Part shown: positions 16,477-24,877 of the stretch, piece by piece
Layout: every line of letters starts with the position of its first letter
Numbering within the stretch: position 1 is the first letter of the stretch
NCBI GenBank assembly: GCA_031459935.1
Contig: JAVKHN010000004.1
Location: forward strand, 33,434-97,433
Direction of reading: 5' to 3'
DNA length: 64,000 nt
Source: Sysuimicrobium calidum
GTDB taxonomy: Bacteria; Sysuimicrobiota; Sysuimicrobiia; Sysuimicrobiales; Sysuimicrobiaceae
The notes under the pieces: generated by a model
What the model was told of the DNA's origin: nothing
Databases searched by the model: none
Seen by the model: the letters and a program-made list of their open reading frames with translations, nothing else
Translations under genes and position numbers: made by a program

Positions 16477-17257
16477 AGCGCTCTTCGAGCAGCTGCGGAC
16501 GGAGGGCCGGGCCGCCCTCATGCCCTTCCTCGAGGTCGGGGATCCGGACCTGCAGACCCTGGAACACCTGATTCCGGCCGTGGTGGAGATCGGGGCGGAT
16601 GCCCTGGAACTCGGGGTGCCGTTTTCTGATCCCATCGCGGACGGTCCCACCATGCAGCGGGCCGCCTACCGGGCCCTGCAGCGGGGTGTGCGGCTCCAGG
16701 AGGCCCTGGAGCTCGTGCGCCGGGTGCGTCGGGTGGTGGACGTGCCCATCGCCGTGATGTCTTACGCGAACCCCCTCTACCGGTACGGGATCGAGCGGTT
16801 CGGCGCGGAGGCCCGGGAGGCGGGTGTAGACGGCATCATCGCCGCGGACATCCCCGCGGACGAGGGGGATCCCCTCGTACGGGCCGCGCGTCCGGTGGGC
16901 CTCGATACCATCTTCCTCGTGGCGCCCACCAGCACCGAGGCGCGGCTGCGCACCGTGGCCGCGGCCACCACGGGGTTTCTGTACTGCGTCTCGGTCACCG
17001 GGGTGACGGGGGCCCGGGAACGGCTCAGCGAGGAGGCGGAGGACCTCGTGCGCCGGGTGCGGAGGGTGACGGACCTGCCCGCGGTGGTGGGGTTCGGGAT
17101 CGCCACACCGGAGCACGCGCGCGCCGCAGCCCGGTTCAGCGACGGGGTGATCGTGGCGAGTGCCCTGTATCAGGTACTGGAGGCAGCCCGGGATCCCGTG
17201 GCGGCCGCGGTGGACTTCCTGCGCCCCTTCGCCCGGGCCCTCCGCTCAGGCCCCTGA
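16463..17257 (+). CDS. trpA: Tryptophan synthase alpha chain
   Basis: A 264-residue TIM barrel. The catalytic Glu is in ALELGVPFSDP and the catalytic Asp in DPIADGPTMQRA. YCVSVTGVTG and GFGIATPEHA form the phosphate site. It releases indole from indole-glycerol phosphate. Its 5' end overlaps trpB by 14 bases. It is the last gene of the operon. No strong terminator is seen in the 63 bases that follow. Confidence 0.96.
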   Translation: MSRFRALFEQLRTEGRAALMPFLEVGDPDLQTLEHLIPAVVEIGADALELGVPFSDPIADGPTMQRAAYRALQRGVRLQEALELVRRVRRVVDVPIAVMSYANPLYRYGIERFGAEAREAGVDGIIAADIPADEGDPLVRAARPVGLDTIFLVAPTSTEARLRTVAAATTGFLYCVSVTGVTGARERLSEEAEDLVRRVRRVTDLPAVVGFGIATPEHARAAARFSDGVIVASALYQVLEAARDPVAAAVDFLRPFARALRSGP

Positions 17258-17320
17258 TCCCTGCAGCCGCCAGCGCACCGAAACATCCGGGGTCGCGACC
17301 GCGACCGTGCCGTAGAGGGG

Positions 17321-17698
17321 TCAGCGGCGTTTGAAGGCCTCCACCAGGGCCTCCGCCTGTGCTGCGGAGACCCCGGAGAGCACGAGATCCAACTGCACCG
17401 CGTTGAACACCGTGAGGTCCGGCCGCACGGGCGCGGAGCGGTCCACGGTCCCCGTGATGTGCGCCTCCACCCGGGGGATGGGAAAGCCGGACTCCCGGGC
17501 CAGGACCTCTACCAGCTCCACCGCGCAGGTGGCCACCCCGGCCAGGAACAGCTCCCCGGGTGTGATCTCCTCGCCGGGGCACCCGTTCTGCACAGGCCCG
17601 TCCACCACGAGGTGGTGGTTGCGGGCGGAACAGACCACCCGACCGAAGATCCCGCTGGATCGGGCCGCGGCCTCGTAAACCCGTACCTCCTGTGCCAT
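17321..17698 (-). CDS. OsmC/Ohr-family protein
   Basis: A 125-residue OsmC-fold protein. The segment GEEITPGELFLAGVATCAVELVEVLA contains the family Cys in TCA. A second reactive Cys may be that in QNGCPGEE, but it is not spaced as in Ohr, so peroxidase activity is uncertain. The ATG at 17698 follows a GAGGAGGG site. It lies beside the manganese catalase gene, which fits oxidant defence. About 150 bases upstream show nothing clear. Confidence 0.8.
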   Translation of the reverse strand: MAQEVRVYEAAARSSGIFGRVVCSARNHHLVVDGPVQNGCPGEEITPGELFLAGVATCAVELVEVLARESGFPIPRVEAHITGTVDRSAPVRPDLTVFNAVQLDLVLSGVSAAQAEALVEAFKRR

Positions 17699-17846
17699 CG
17701 CTCCCTCCTCACCGGCCGAGATGGTGGTAGTCGGGGTTGGAGTCCAGCCTAGGGCGTTCGCCCGGACGCTCCGTCGCCCTGCCCTCCAGGGTGTTCCGTT
17801 CGGCGATCTGGGGGAGAAATCCTGGGGTGCGCGGAGCGCTTAAAGA

Positions 17847-17879
17847 CCGCGGGGGAGGCTCCTGGAGCCTCCCCCGCGG
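17847..17879 (-). terminator. Terminator of the manganese catalase gene
   Basis: A perfect 15-bp stem (17847-17861 with 17865-17879) and a 3-base loop. It lies 20 bases past the catalase stop on the minus strand and is followed there by TCTTTAAG, a weak T-run. Confidence 0.75.
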
Positions 17880-17898
17880 TACGAGGGCAAACCCCGCC

Positions 17899-18786
17899 TC
17901 AGCTGGTCGCGAGCTTCTTCGCCAGCTCCGTGATCTCCGCAGGCTCTAGACCCGGCGCGAACTCCTCCGGGAGCGGTGGCAGCACCGGCACAGGACCGCC
18001 CGGAGGCGGCCCGTCCACCACCACGAGATCTCCATCCCCCGTGGGTGCGGGGCCGCGCCAGATGCGGGCGATGTCCCGGTAGTCCTCGGGGCTGAAGCGG
18101 TACAGGGTGCGGTGCACGCCCGCCTGCTCGTACTTCCGGGCCTCCGGGAACTTCGCGTTGGGGATGTTGGGGATGGGCAGAAGCCTGGTGAGGTCCACGC
18201 CCGTGAGGGTCTCCACCGCTTTGCCGTAGGCGGTGGCGTGCACTCCGCCCCGCACCAGGAGGTATCCGATCATCTCCCGGGCCACGGGGTTGCGGGTCAT
18301 CTCGTAGACCCGGATTTTGTGCAGCCGCGCCCCGCACTCCAGGAAGAAGTTGTGCAGCAGATCCAGCACGAGGTTGCCGCTGTTGAATACGTAGTCCCCG
18401 TGCCAGAACGCACCCATGGAACCGCCCACGAAGGCGGTCTGGGCCGTGCTGACGAAGTGGTAGGTGGAGCGCACATCCTTGCCGGGCTCGAGCGGTGCCT
18501 CCACGGGGTCCTTGGCCTGGGTGGTGCCCGTGAGCAGGAGGTTGATGGTGGCGGAGACGAGCTCGATGTGGCCCAGCTCCTCCGTGGCGATGTTCGCGAT
18601 GAGGTCCCGGTAGGGCTTGAGCTGATCGTGCCCGCGGAAGTTGAAGGATTGATAGGTGTAGTTCATGAGGGTGGACATCTCCCCGAACCGGCCGCCCAGC
18701 AGGTCCTGGACCGCGGCCGCGGCGTTGGGATCCGGCTCCTTGGGAGCCGGCAGCTCGATCTGCAACCGATCGATCCGCAGATACAC
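17899..18786 (-). CDS. Manganese (non-haem) catalase
   Basis: A 295-residue ferritin-like protein. GRFGEMSTLMNYTYQS supplies Glu36, ATEELGHIE supplies Glu70 and His73, and later ECGARLHK and RGGVHATAYG supply the second Glu/His set. Together these give the two Glu-x-x-His-like sites of the dimanganese centre. It breaks down hydrogen peroxide in the cytoplasm and resists haem poisons. Family length is 265-300. The start has an AGGAGGG-type site just upstream. It is divergent from an AraC-type regulator across about 125 bases. Confidence 0.93.
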   Translation of the reverse strand: MYLRIDRLQIELPAPKEPDPNAAAAVQDLLGGRFGEMSTLMNYTYQSFNFRGHDQLKPYRDLIANIATEELGHIELVSATINLLLTGTTQAKDPVEAPLEPGKDVRSTYHFVSTAQTAFVGGSMGAFWHGDYVFNSGNLVLDLLHNFFLECGARLHKIRVYEMTRNPVAREMIGYLLVRGGVHATAYGKAVETLTGVDLTRLLPIPNIPNAKFPEARKYEQAGVHRTLYRFSPEDYRDIARIWRGPAPTGDGDLVVVDGPPPGGPVPVLPPLPEEFAPGLEPAEITELAKKLATS

Positions 18787-18911
18787 CCTAATCCCTCCTT
18801 TCCGGATGGGGTCCGGTCTTCAGTGTGCGGAAGGGGTCTGCGGGGGCGAAGGCCGCGGTCGATCCAAAGAGTGCCCGAACCGACCACCCCCCCTCGTCCG
18901 GGAGGGCCCGC

Positions 18912-19805
18912 ATGCGGCATCCTAGGGGTGTGCAGGTGGCGCTGCTGGACCGGACCCCCATCTCCCCGCCCTACCCGCCTCCGGGAGCCCTCGAGGCGTG
19001 GGGATGGGTGTGGGACCAGGTGCAGATCGGTTTTCTGGAGGGGCGAGCGTATGCCGGGGAACCCGGGTGGGGCCTGGAGCGCCGTACGGTTCCCAACGCG
19101 CTTGCGGTGCTGGTCCTGGAGGGCAGGAGCGTGTGGCGGATCGGGGATCGATCCGTGGCTGCAGGCCCCGGAGACCTCCTGCTCATCCCGGAAGGCGTTC
19201 CGCACGCGGCGGAGCCTTCCCCCGCGCCCGTCCACCTGCTCTCCGTTCACTTCACCGCCCGCGTGCTCGGGACGCAGTGTCTGCTCCTGGTGCTGGGGTT
19301 TCCGGTGGTACTCAAGGACAGGGCGTCCGCGGACGTGATTCAGGAGCTCGTGCGGTTGACCACGCACGAGCCGCCCGGGTGGCGGCAGCGGGGCCGGGCG
19401 CTCATCACGGAGCTCCTGCTGCGGACGGTACACGAGCGGCCCGCGGACTTCCGGCCCATGCAGGTGCAGGAGGTACGCGCGCTCCGGCTGCTGTGCCACG
19501 TGTTCCAGCTCCTCGAGGGCACGGACGGCGGGATGCGCGTGGCGGAGCTGGCCCGGGCCGCGGCCTGCTCGCCCACCCACCTGCGTCGGCTCTTCCGGAC
19601 GGCCCTGGGGATGTCCCCGAGCCGGTATCTCCTGGAACGCCGGTTGCAGCGGGCCGCGGAGCTCCTGCGCGGTACGGACCACACGGTGCAGCAGGTGGCG
19701 GAGCGGTGCGGGTTCGAAAGCCTCTCCCACTTCCATCGGCACTTCAAGGCCCGGTACGGGTGCACGCCGCTGGCATTCCGGACTCGGCTTACGCAGCCGC
19801 CGTGA
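18912..19805 (+). CDS. AraC-family transcriptional regulator with N-terminal cupin
   Basis: A 297-residue regulator. Residues about 40-100 form a cupin-like sensor (the GPGDLLLIPEGVPHAAEP segment). The last 100 hold two helix-turn-helix motifs: RVAELARAAACSPTHLRRLFRTA and TVQQVAERCGFESLSHFHRHFKARYG (each only partly conserved). ATG 18912 is preceded by GGGAGGG. It may control the divergent manganese catalase; this is inference from position only. Confidence 0.85.
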   Translation: MRHPRGVQVALLDRTPISPPYPPPGALEAWGWVWDQVQIGFLEGRAYAGEPGWGLERRTVPNALAVLVLEGRSVWRIGDRSVAAGPGDLLLIPEGVPHAAEPSPAPVHLLSVHFTARVLGTQCLLLVLGFPVVLKDRASADVIQELVRLTTHEPPGWRQRGRALITELLLRTVHERPADFRPMQVQEVRALRLLCHVFQLLEGTDGGMRVAELARAAACSPTHLRRLFRTALGMSPSRYLLERRLQRAAELLRGTDHTVQQVAERCGFESLSHFHRHFKARYGCTPLAFRTRLTQPP

Positions 19806-19810
19806 GGTGG

Positions 19811-20956
19811 CTACTCCTGTATGCGGGCGACGGTCCGGCTTTTCCGGAACCGGTCGAGGGTAAAGGGCCGGGCGATCTCCAGTAGCTCCCCGTGGAGGAT
19901 GTAATGGGAGATCACCTCCGCGGTGATGGGTGCCAGCAGAATCCCGTTGCGGTAGTGACCCGTGGCCAGCACCAGCCCCTCCACCTCCGTGGGGCCCAGG
20001 ATGGGTGCGTCGTCCCGGCTGCCGGGTCGGAACCCCACCCACGTGTCCACCAGCGGCAGCTCCTCGATCCCCGGGAGGATCTCCCAGGCTCCCCGCAGCA
20101 GCTGCAGGATCCCGCCCGCGGTGAGGCTCCCGTCAAACCCTTTTTCCTCCACCGTGGCCCCCACCAGCAGCCGGCCATCCCGCCGCGGCACGAGGTACGC
20201 ATCCGGTCCCCACACCACGTGCCGGAGAAGGGGTGCGTCGCGCGGCATCTGCACGGCCAGCATCTGCCCCTTGACGGGCCGGACGGGAGGCCGCACGGAA
20301 TCCGGAAGGCCCGGGAGGGTGGCGGACCAGGCCCCCGCGGCCAGAACCACCCAGGAGGCCTCGAGAAACGTGTGCGGCAGGCGCACGCCCAGCACCCGTC
20401 CCTGGTCCACCACGATGCGGGTCACCTCCGTGTTCTCCCGAAGCCGACCTCCGGCCCGGCGGAAGGCTTCCGCCAGGGCCCGGGCCACCTTCACGTTGTC
20501 CACCTGGTGGTCGAGGGGGCTGCGGATGGCGGCCGCGACCCGGTGGGAGAGGTAGGGCTCCATGCGCCGGGCTTCCTCCCCGGACAGCCACTCCGTGGGA
20601 AGCCCGTGCCGCTTCTGGAACCCGTACAGGAACCGCAGCCGTTCCACGTCATCCCGGTCCAGGGCCACCACGAGCGTCCCCTCGTCCCGGTAGTCCACCA
20701 CCAGGCCGCTTGCCGCCTCCAGCTCCTGGGCGAACGCCACCCACCGGTCCCGGCTTGCCCGCAGCAGCGGCAGCATCCACTCCTCACCCGGCTCCGCCTC
20801 CGCGTACGGGGCCAGCATGCCCGCCGCGGCCGCGGTGGCGCCTAGGCCCGCCTGGCCCTTCTCCAGGATGGTCACGGAGCGGCCCGCGCGGGCCAGGTAC
20901 CAGCCGATGCTGAGCCCGCAGATCCCGCCGCCGACGATCGCCACCTCTTCCGGCAT
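19811..20956 (-). CDS. thiO: FAD-dependent glycine oxidase
   Basis: A 381-residue DAO-family flavoprotein. VAIVGGGICGLSIGWYLAR at the N-terminus is the FAD Rossmann motif. GLGATAAAAGMLAPYAE, and GHYRNGILLAPITAE near the C-terminus, are typical of ThiO. It oxidises glycine to the imine used for the thiazole of thiamine. No other thiazole gene (thiS, thiG) is near. It follows ribH by 3 bases, so it is the last gene of the FMN-controlled riboflavin operon; this fits a flavoenzyme but leaves thiamine-linked regulation unexplained. Another amine oxidase of the same family is possible. Confidence 0.82.
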   Translation of the reverse strand: MPEEVAIVGGGICGLSIGWYLARAGRSVTILEKGQAGLGATAAAAGMLAPYAEAEPGEEWMLPLLRASRDRWVAFAQELEAASGLVVDYRDEGTLVVALDRDDVERLRFLYGFQKRHGLPTEWLSGEEARRMEPYLSHRVAAAIRSPLDHQVDNVKVARALAEAFRRAGGRLRENTEVTRIVVDQGRVLGVRLPHTFLEASWVVLAAGAWSATLPGLPDSVRPPVRPVKGQMLAVQMPRDAPLLRHVVWGPDAYLVPRRDGRLLVGATVEEKGFDGSLTAGGILQLLRGAWEILPGIEELPLVDTWVGFRPGSRDDAPILGPTEVEGLVLATGHYRNGILLAPITAEVISHYILHGELLEIARPFTLDRFRKSRTVARIQE

Positions 20957-20959
20957 GGC

Positions 20960-21433
20960 CTATCGCTCGCCCTCCGGCAGCACCTTCAGCAGGTTCGCCA
21001 TCTCCAGGGCGGCCAGGGCCGCGTCCCGTCCGCGGTTTCCGCCCTTCGTGCCCGCCCGCTCCAGGGCCTGCTCCAGGGTGTCCGCGGTGAGGATCCCGTA
21101 GATCACAGGGACACCGGTGCTGAGCGCCGCCTGGGCCACGCCCGCCGCACTCTGGCCCGCCACGTACTCGAAGTGCGGGGTTGCTCCCCGGATCACGGTC
21201 CCCAGACAGATCACCGCGTGGTACCGGCCGCTTCGAGCAAGGCGCAGGGCCACAAGCGGGATCTCGAAGGCACCCGGAACCCAGGCCACGTCCACCTCCT
21301 CCGCCCCGTGCCGGCGCAGGGTGTCCAGCGCCCCTTCCAGGAGCAGGCGGGTGATGGCCTCGTTGAACCGGCTCACCACCACGCCCACACGCAGCCCCCG
21401 TCCGTCCAGATGTCCCTCAAACGCCTGTCCCAA
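20960..21433 (-). CDS. ribH: 6,7-dimethyl-8-ribityllumazine synthase
   Basis: A 157-residue RibH. SRFNE, VPGAFEIPL, GTVIRGATPHFEYV (with the catalytic His) and GILTADTLEQA occur in order. It joins the pyrimidine intermediate with dihydroxybutanone phosphate and normally forms capsids or pentamers. It overlaps the end of ribBA by 17 bases. Confidence 0.95.
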   Translation of the reverse strand: MGQAFEGHLDGRGLRVGVVVSRFNEAITRLLLEGALDTLRRHGAEEVDVAWVPGAFEIPLVALRLARSGRYHAVICLGTVIRGATPHFEYVAGQSAAGVAQAALSTGVPVIYGILTADTLEQALERAGTKGGNRGRDAALAALEMANLLKVLPEGER

Positions 21434-22649
21434 GGAGCTCCTCCACGCCGTCCAGCAGATGGCCCAGGCGCATCCGCTTGGCCCGCAGGTAGGCCAGGTT
21501 CTCCGGTCGCACGCCCACCACCAGCGGCACGCGTTCGCTCACCTCGATCCCGCCCCGCTGCACCGCCTCCATCTTCGCGGGGTTGTTGGTGAGGAGCCTC
21601 ACGCGCCGCACGCCCAGTAGTCGCAGGATTTGAGCGCCCACCATGTGGTCCCGGGCGTCCGGCGGGAAGCCCAGGGCGAGGTTGGCCTCCACGGTGTCGT
21701 GCCCCAGGTCCTGCAGGGCATAGGCCCGCACCTTGTTCGCCAGGCCGATCCCCCGGCCCTCCTGCCGCAGGTACACCACCACACCCTTTCCGGCCGCGGC
21801 GATGCGTTCCAGGGCGGTCACCAGCTGTGCCCCGCAGTCGCACCGCCACGAACCGAACACGTCCCCCGTGGTGCACTCCGAGTGCAGCCGCACGAGCACC
21901 GGTTCTGGGTCGGAGACCTCTCCCAGCACCAGGGCGAGGTGCGTCTGGTCCGTGTACCGGTGGGCGAAGGCCACTAGGCGCCAGGTCACGCCGTGGGCAG
22001 GGATCCGGGTTTCCGCCACGGGCTCCACCACGCACTCCCGCTCCAGCCGCCACCGCACGAGATCTGCCACCCGCAGCAACCGCAGCCCGTGGCGCGCGCA
22101 GAAGTTCAGGAGTTCCGGCAAGCGGGCCATGCGGCCGTCCGGTGCCAGGATCTCGCAGATGGCCGCCACGGGCTGTAGGCCCGCAAGCCGCACCAGCTCC
22201 ACCGCGGCCTCCGTGTGCCCCTGCCGCTCCAGGACCCCACCGTCCCGCGCCACCAGCGGAAACACGTGGCCGGGCCGGTCCAAGTCCTCCGGTCGGGTGG
22301 CGGGATCCGCCAGGACCCGCAGTGTGGTGGCCCGGTCGTAGGCGGAGACCCCAGTGGTGACGCCTTTGCGGGCGCTCACGGAGATGGTGAACGCGGTGCC
22401 GAACCTGCTGGTGTTCTCGGCAGCCATGGGCGGAAGATGCAGGGCCTGGGCCCGCCCCCGGGTGAGGGGAGCGCACAGGAGCCCCCGTCCTTCCCGCAGC
22501 ATGAAGTTCACGGCCTGCGGGGTGGCGTGGGCGGCGGCGAGCACCAGATCCCCCTCGTTCTCCCGGTCCTCATCGTCCACCACCACCACGAACTCGCCGC
22601 GTCCGATGCGCGCCGCGGCCTCCTCCACGGAGATCCAGGGTTCGGTCAT
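21417..22649 (-). CDS. ribBA: Bifunctional 3,4-dihydroxy-2-butanone-4-phosphate synthase / GTP cyclohydrolase II
   Basis: A 410-residue fusion. Residues 1-200 are the butanone-phosphate synthase domain, with DDEDRENEGDLV and RQGHTEA. Residues about 205-400 are GTP cyclohydrolase II, with the zinc site HSECTTGDVFGSWRCDCG and YLRQEGRGIG. The two domains make both precursors of riboflavin. ATG 22649 is chosen because GGAGGGAGGG lies just upstream and it overlaps the ribE stop by 4 bases; upstream in-frame sequence lies inside ribE. Confidence 0.96.
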   Translation of the reverse strand: MTEPWISVEEAAARIGRGEFVVVVDDEDRENEGDLVLAAAHATPQAVNFMLREGRGLLCAPLTRGRAQALHLPPMAAENTSRFGTAFTISVSARKGVTTGVSAYDRATTLRVLADPATRPEDLDRPGHVFPLVARDGGVLERQGHTEAAVELVRLAGLQPVAAICEILAPDGRMARLPELLNFCARHGLRLLRVADLVRWRLERECVVEPVAETRIPAHGVTWRLVAFAHRYTDQTHLALVLGEVSDPEPVLVRLHSECTTGDVFGSWRCDCGAQLVTALERIAAAGKGVVVYLRQEGRGIGLANKVRAYALQDLGHDTVEANLALGFPPDARDHMVGAQILRLLGVRRVRLLTNNPAKMEAVQRGGIEVSERVPLVVGVRPENLAYLRAKRMRLGHLLDGVEELLGTGV

Positions 22650-23236
22650 CGCCCCTCCCTCCACCCGCTCAGCAGCTGTTCCACGTACTTGGCCAGGATG
22701 TCCGCCTCCAGGTTCACGAGCTCCCCGGGACCGCGCCGGCCCAGGGTGGTATGCCGCAGGGTGTACGGGATGAGGCACACGGAGAACACCTCCCCCCGCA
22801 CGCCCGCCACCGTGAGGCTCACCCCGTCCACCGCCACGGATCCCCGTGGCACGAGATACCGAGCCACCTCCGACGGGGCGCTGATCTCCATCCACACGCA
22901 CTCCCCTTCCGGCTCCAGGGACATCACGCGGCCCGTGCCGTCCACGTGCCCCTGCACGAAGTGTCCCCCAAGCCGCCCCGTGGCGAGAAGCGGCCGCTCC
23001 AGGTTCACCGCGTCTCCCGGTCCTCGCAGCCCCAATGTGGTGCGCTGCAGGGTGGCGGGGCTCAGGTCCACGGCGAACGCGAAGGGCCGGAGGGCCACCA
23101 CGGTGAGGCACACTCCGTCCACCGCGATGCTGGAACCCTCCCGCAGATCCTCCAAAACCCGCTCTGCTCCAATCCACAGGCGGGCATCGGTGCGCTCCAA
23201 GACGCGGCCGACCTCCTCCACGATCCCGGCGAACAT
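22646..23236 (-). CDS. ribE: Riboflavin synthase alpha chain
   Basis: A 196-residue protein with two lumazine-binding repeats. It starts MFAGIVEEVG and each half has a VAVDGVSLTV/IAVDGVCLTV strand and a TLQRTTLG/TLRHTTLG segment. GGHFVQGHVDG closes the first repeat. It dismutates two lumazines to riboflavin plus the pyrimidine. The start overlaps the ribD stop by 1 base (TGATG). Confidence 0.96.
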   Translation of the reverse strand: MFAGIVEEVGRVLERTDARLWIGAERVLEDLREGSSIAVDGVCLTVVALRPFAFAVDLSPATLQRTTLGLRGPGDAVNLERPLLATGRLGGHFVQGHVDGTGRVMSLEPEGECVWMEISAPSEVARYLVPRGSVAVDGVSLTVAGVRGEVFSVCLIPYTLRHTTLGRRGPGELVNLEADILAKYVEQLLSGWREGR

Positions 23237-24372
23237 CACCGCACCCGCCCGGCCCCCGCGACCTCTCCTCGCACGGGTAAAGCCCCGCTCACCTCCGCCT
23301 CCACGCACAGATCCGTCCCCACGGGCCGCACGGTAAGGTTGCGGAGCCGCAGGGCCTGTGTGATCTCCGCGATGCCCGCACCGCCCACAGGACCTGGAGC
23401 CTCGCGTCCTCCCATCAGCACCGGCGCGATGAAGGCCACGATGCGATCCGCAAGCCCGGCTTCCAGCACCGCGGCATGGAGGGTACTCCCGCCTTCCACC
23501 AGCACGCTCAGCACCCCGCGTTCTCCAAGCCGCCTGAGGAGGTCCCGGAGAGAGACCCGGCCGTCCTCCGCCGCGCACACCCATACCTCCGCCCCACAGC
23601 GCCGAAGCCGCTCCGCCTCCTCGGGTCGTGCCCGGGGGGTCGCGGCCACCACCACCGGAGAACTCCCTTCCCGCAGCATCCGGGCATCCGAGGGGGTGCG
23701 CAGATGGCTGTCGGCCACCACCCGCAGGGGATCCCGACCTCCGGGGATCCGGCAGGTGAGGGCGGGGTCGTCGCGCAGCACGGTTCCGATTCCCACCAGC
23801 ACCGCGTCGTGAACATCGCGCAGCCGGTGGGCCTCTTCCCGGGCCTGGGGGCCGGTGATCCAGCGGGAGGAGCCCGTGCGGGTGGCGATGCGGCCATCGA
23901 GGGACATGGCCCACTTCACGGTCACGAGCGGAAGTCCGGTAGTGCGGTGCTTGAGGTACGGGGCGTTGAGCCGCCGCGCCTCCTCCTCCAGCACGCCCAC
24001 CTCCACCTCCAAGCCGGCCGCCCGCAGCCGTGCGATGCCCCTTCCGCGTACCCGGGGATCCGGATCCTCGTGAGCCACCACCACCCGGCTGATCCCTGCG
24101 GCCAGGATGGCCTGTGTGCAGGGAGGCGTCCGACCGTGGTGGTCGCAGGGCTCCAGGTTCACGTACAGGGTGGCGCCTCGGGCGAGGGGTCCTGCGGCCC
24201 TCAGGGCCACCACCTCCGCGTGAGGAGCTCCCGCGGCCGCGTGGTACCCGCAGCCCACCTCCTGCCCCTGCCGCACCACCACCGCGCCCACAAGGGGGTT
24301 GGGGCTCGTACGGCCCTGGCCGGACCGGGCCATCTCCAGGACCCGGCGCATCCAGTAGGCGTCGTCAACCAT
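23236..24372 (-). CDS. ribD: Bifunctional riboflavin-specific deaminase/reductase
   Basis: A 378-residue fusion. The deaminase zinc site is PHAEVVAL plus PCDHHGRTPPC in residues 40-90. The reductase domain begins at about residue 150 with VTVKWAMSLDGRIAT and ends with VEGGSTLHAAVL and the NADPH-binding region. ATG 24372 gives the normal start (WMRRVLEMARSGQG follows). The frame continues upstream into the riboswitch, but that part has no family similarity. A hairpin ends only 2 bases before this ATG and no good ribosome site is visible, which suggests control of translation. Confidence 0.95.
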   Translation of the reverse strand: MVDDAYWMRRVLEMARSGQGRTSPNPLVGAVVVRQGQEVGCGYHAAAGAPHAEVVALRAAGPLARGATLYVNLEPCDHHGRTPPCTQAILAAGISRVVVAHEDPDPRVRGRGIARLRAAGLEVEVGVLEEEARRLNAPYLKHRTTGLPLVTVKWAMSLDGRIATRTGSSRWITGPQAREEAHRLRDVHDAVLVGIGTVLRDDPALTCRIPGGRDPLRVVADSHLRTPSDARMLREGSSPVVVAATPRARPEEAERLRRCGAEVWVCAAEDGRVSLRDLLRRLGERGVLSVLVEGGSTLHAAVLEAGLADRIVAFIAPVLMGGREAPGPVGGAGIAEITQALRLRNLTVRPVGTDLCVEAEVSGALPVRGEVAGAGRVR

Positions 24373-24374
24373 AA

Positions 24375-24402
24375 GCGCCCGAAGGAATGGACCTTCGGGC
24401 GC
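24375..24402 (-). promoter_or_regulatory. Hairpin abutting the ribD start (riboswitch expression platform)
   Basis: An 11-bp perfect stem (24375-24385 with 24392-24402) and a 6-base loop. On the minus strand it ends 2 bases before the ribD ATG. It is followed by TTATGGTTG, not a T-run, so blocking of ribosome entry is more likely than termination. Its CCTTC arm could also pair with the GAAGG of the riboswitch P1 stem, giving a possible switch. Confidence 0.6.
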
Positions 24403-24444
24403 AGGGAAACCAGCTGGGAAGGGCGCAGCGCTCCCGTTTTGCCC

Positions 24445-24612
24445 GACCTTCTCCCATCCGGACTGTACCGTCGGCCCCGGACTCGCCACAAAGGCGGCTC
24501 ACCGGCGTCCACCGCGCCTCAGACCGTGCGCGGGTCGCGGGCTCGCGTCTTCACGCTTACCGCCGGTCGGGAATCACCAGCACTGCGGCCGGCTCACCCT
24601 GCCCCGAAGGTC
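24445..24612 (-). promoter_or_regulatory. FMN riboswitch (RFN element)
   Basis: On the minus strand the conserved RFN blocks appear in order: GGGGCAGGGTG, TTCCCGACCGGCGGT, GCGAGCC, GGTGAGCCGCC, GCCGACGGTACAGTCCGGAT and GGGAGAAGG. The P1 helix is a perfect 7-bp pair, GACCTTC with GAAGGTC (24606-24612 with 24445-24451). FMN binding should shut down the riboflavin operon that follows. Confidence 0.96.
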
Positions 24613-24629
24613 GCATTCGGTTTACTGCT

Positions 24630-24658
24630 ACTGTACTTCTCTCCGGCTCCTTCTGCAA
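24630..24658 (-). promoter_or_regulatory. Promoter of the riboflavin operon
   Basis: Minus strand: -35 TTGCAG (24653-24658), 17-base spacer, -10 TACAGT (24630-24635). The predicted start near 24623 is about 10 bases before the riboswitch. Confidence 0.7.
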
Positions 24659-24726
24659 GGGGATCCCGACGGCATCCTCGGGAGAGGTCAGATCCGGCAG
24701 GGCGCCTGGACCCTCCGCGGCTTGAT

Positions 24727-24768
24727 GGTGCGGGCGGGAGCGGGCTGTCGATCGCTCCCACCCGCACC
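24727..24768. repeat. Long imperfect inverted repeat between divergent operons
   Basis: A 16-bp stem with one mismatch (24727-24742 with 24753-24768) and a 10-base loop. It lies in the 505-base gene-free stretch 24373-24877, which otherwise holds the riboswitch and ribD promoter. It could be an operator or a terminator without a T-run. The remainder, 24769-24877, has TTGACT (24811) and CATAAT (24837), but the 20-base spacing is poor for a promoter. Confidence 0.5.
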
Positions 24769-24877
24769 GCCGCCCTTCCGGCTGCCCGTGCTCTGGCTGT
24801 TGCTTGGCTCTTGACTTTTGTACGCACCCAGATCTCCATAATCTCAGGGCAATTCTCCTCGCGTTCAGAGGGGGCGT

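Noticed and set aside
24373..24489. N-terminal extension of ribD up to 24489
   Set aside because: It would translate the 3' part of the FMN riboswitch and the hairpin, and no RibD has such a start.
24811..24842. Promoter TTGACT...CATAAT for the dioxygenase gene
   Set aside because: The 20-base spacing is too long for a standard promoter; noted but not called.
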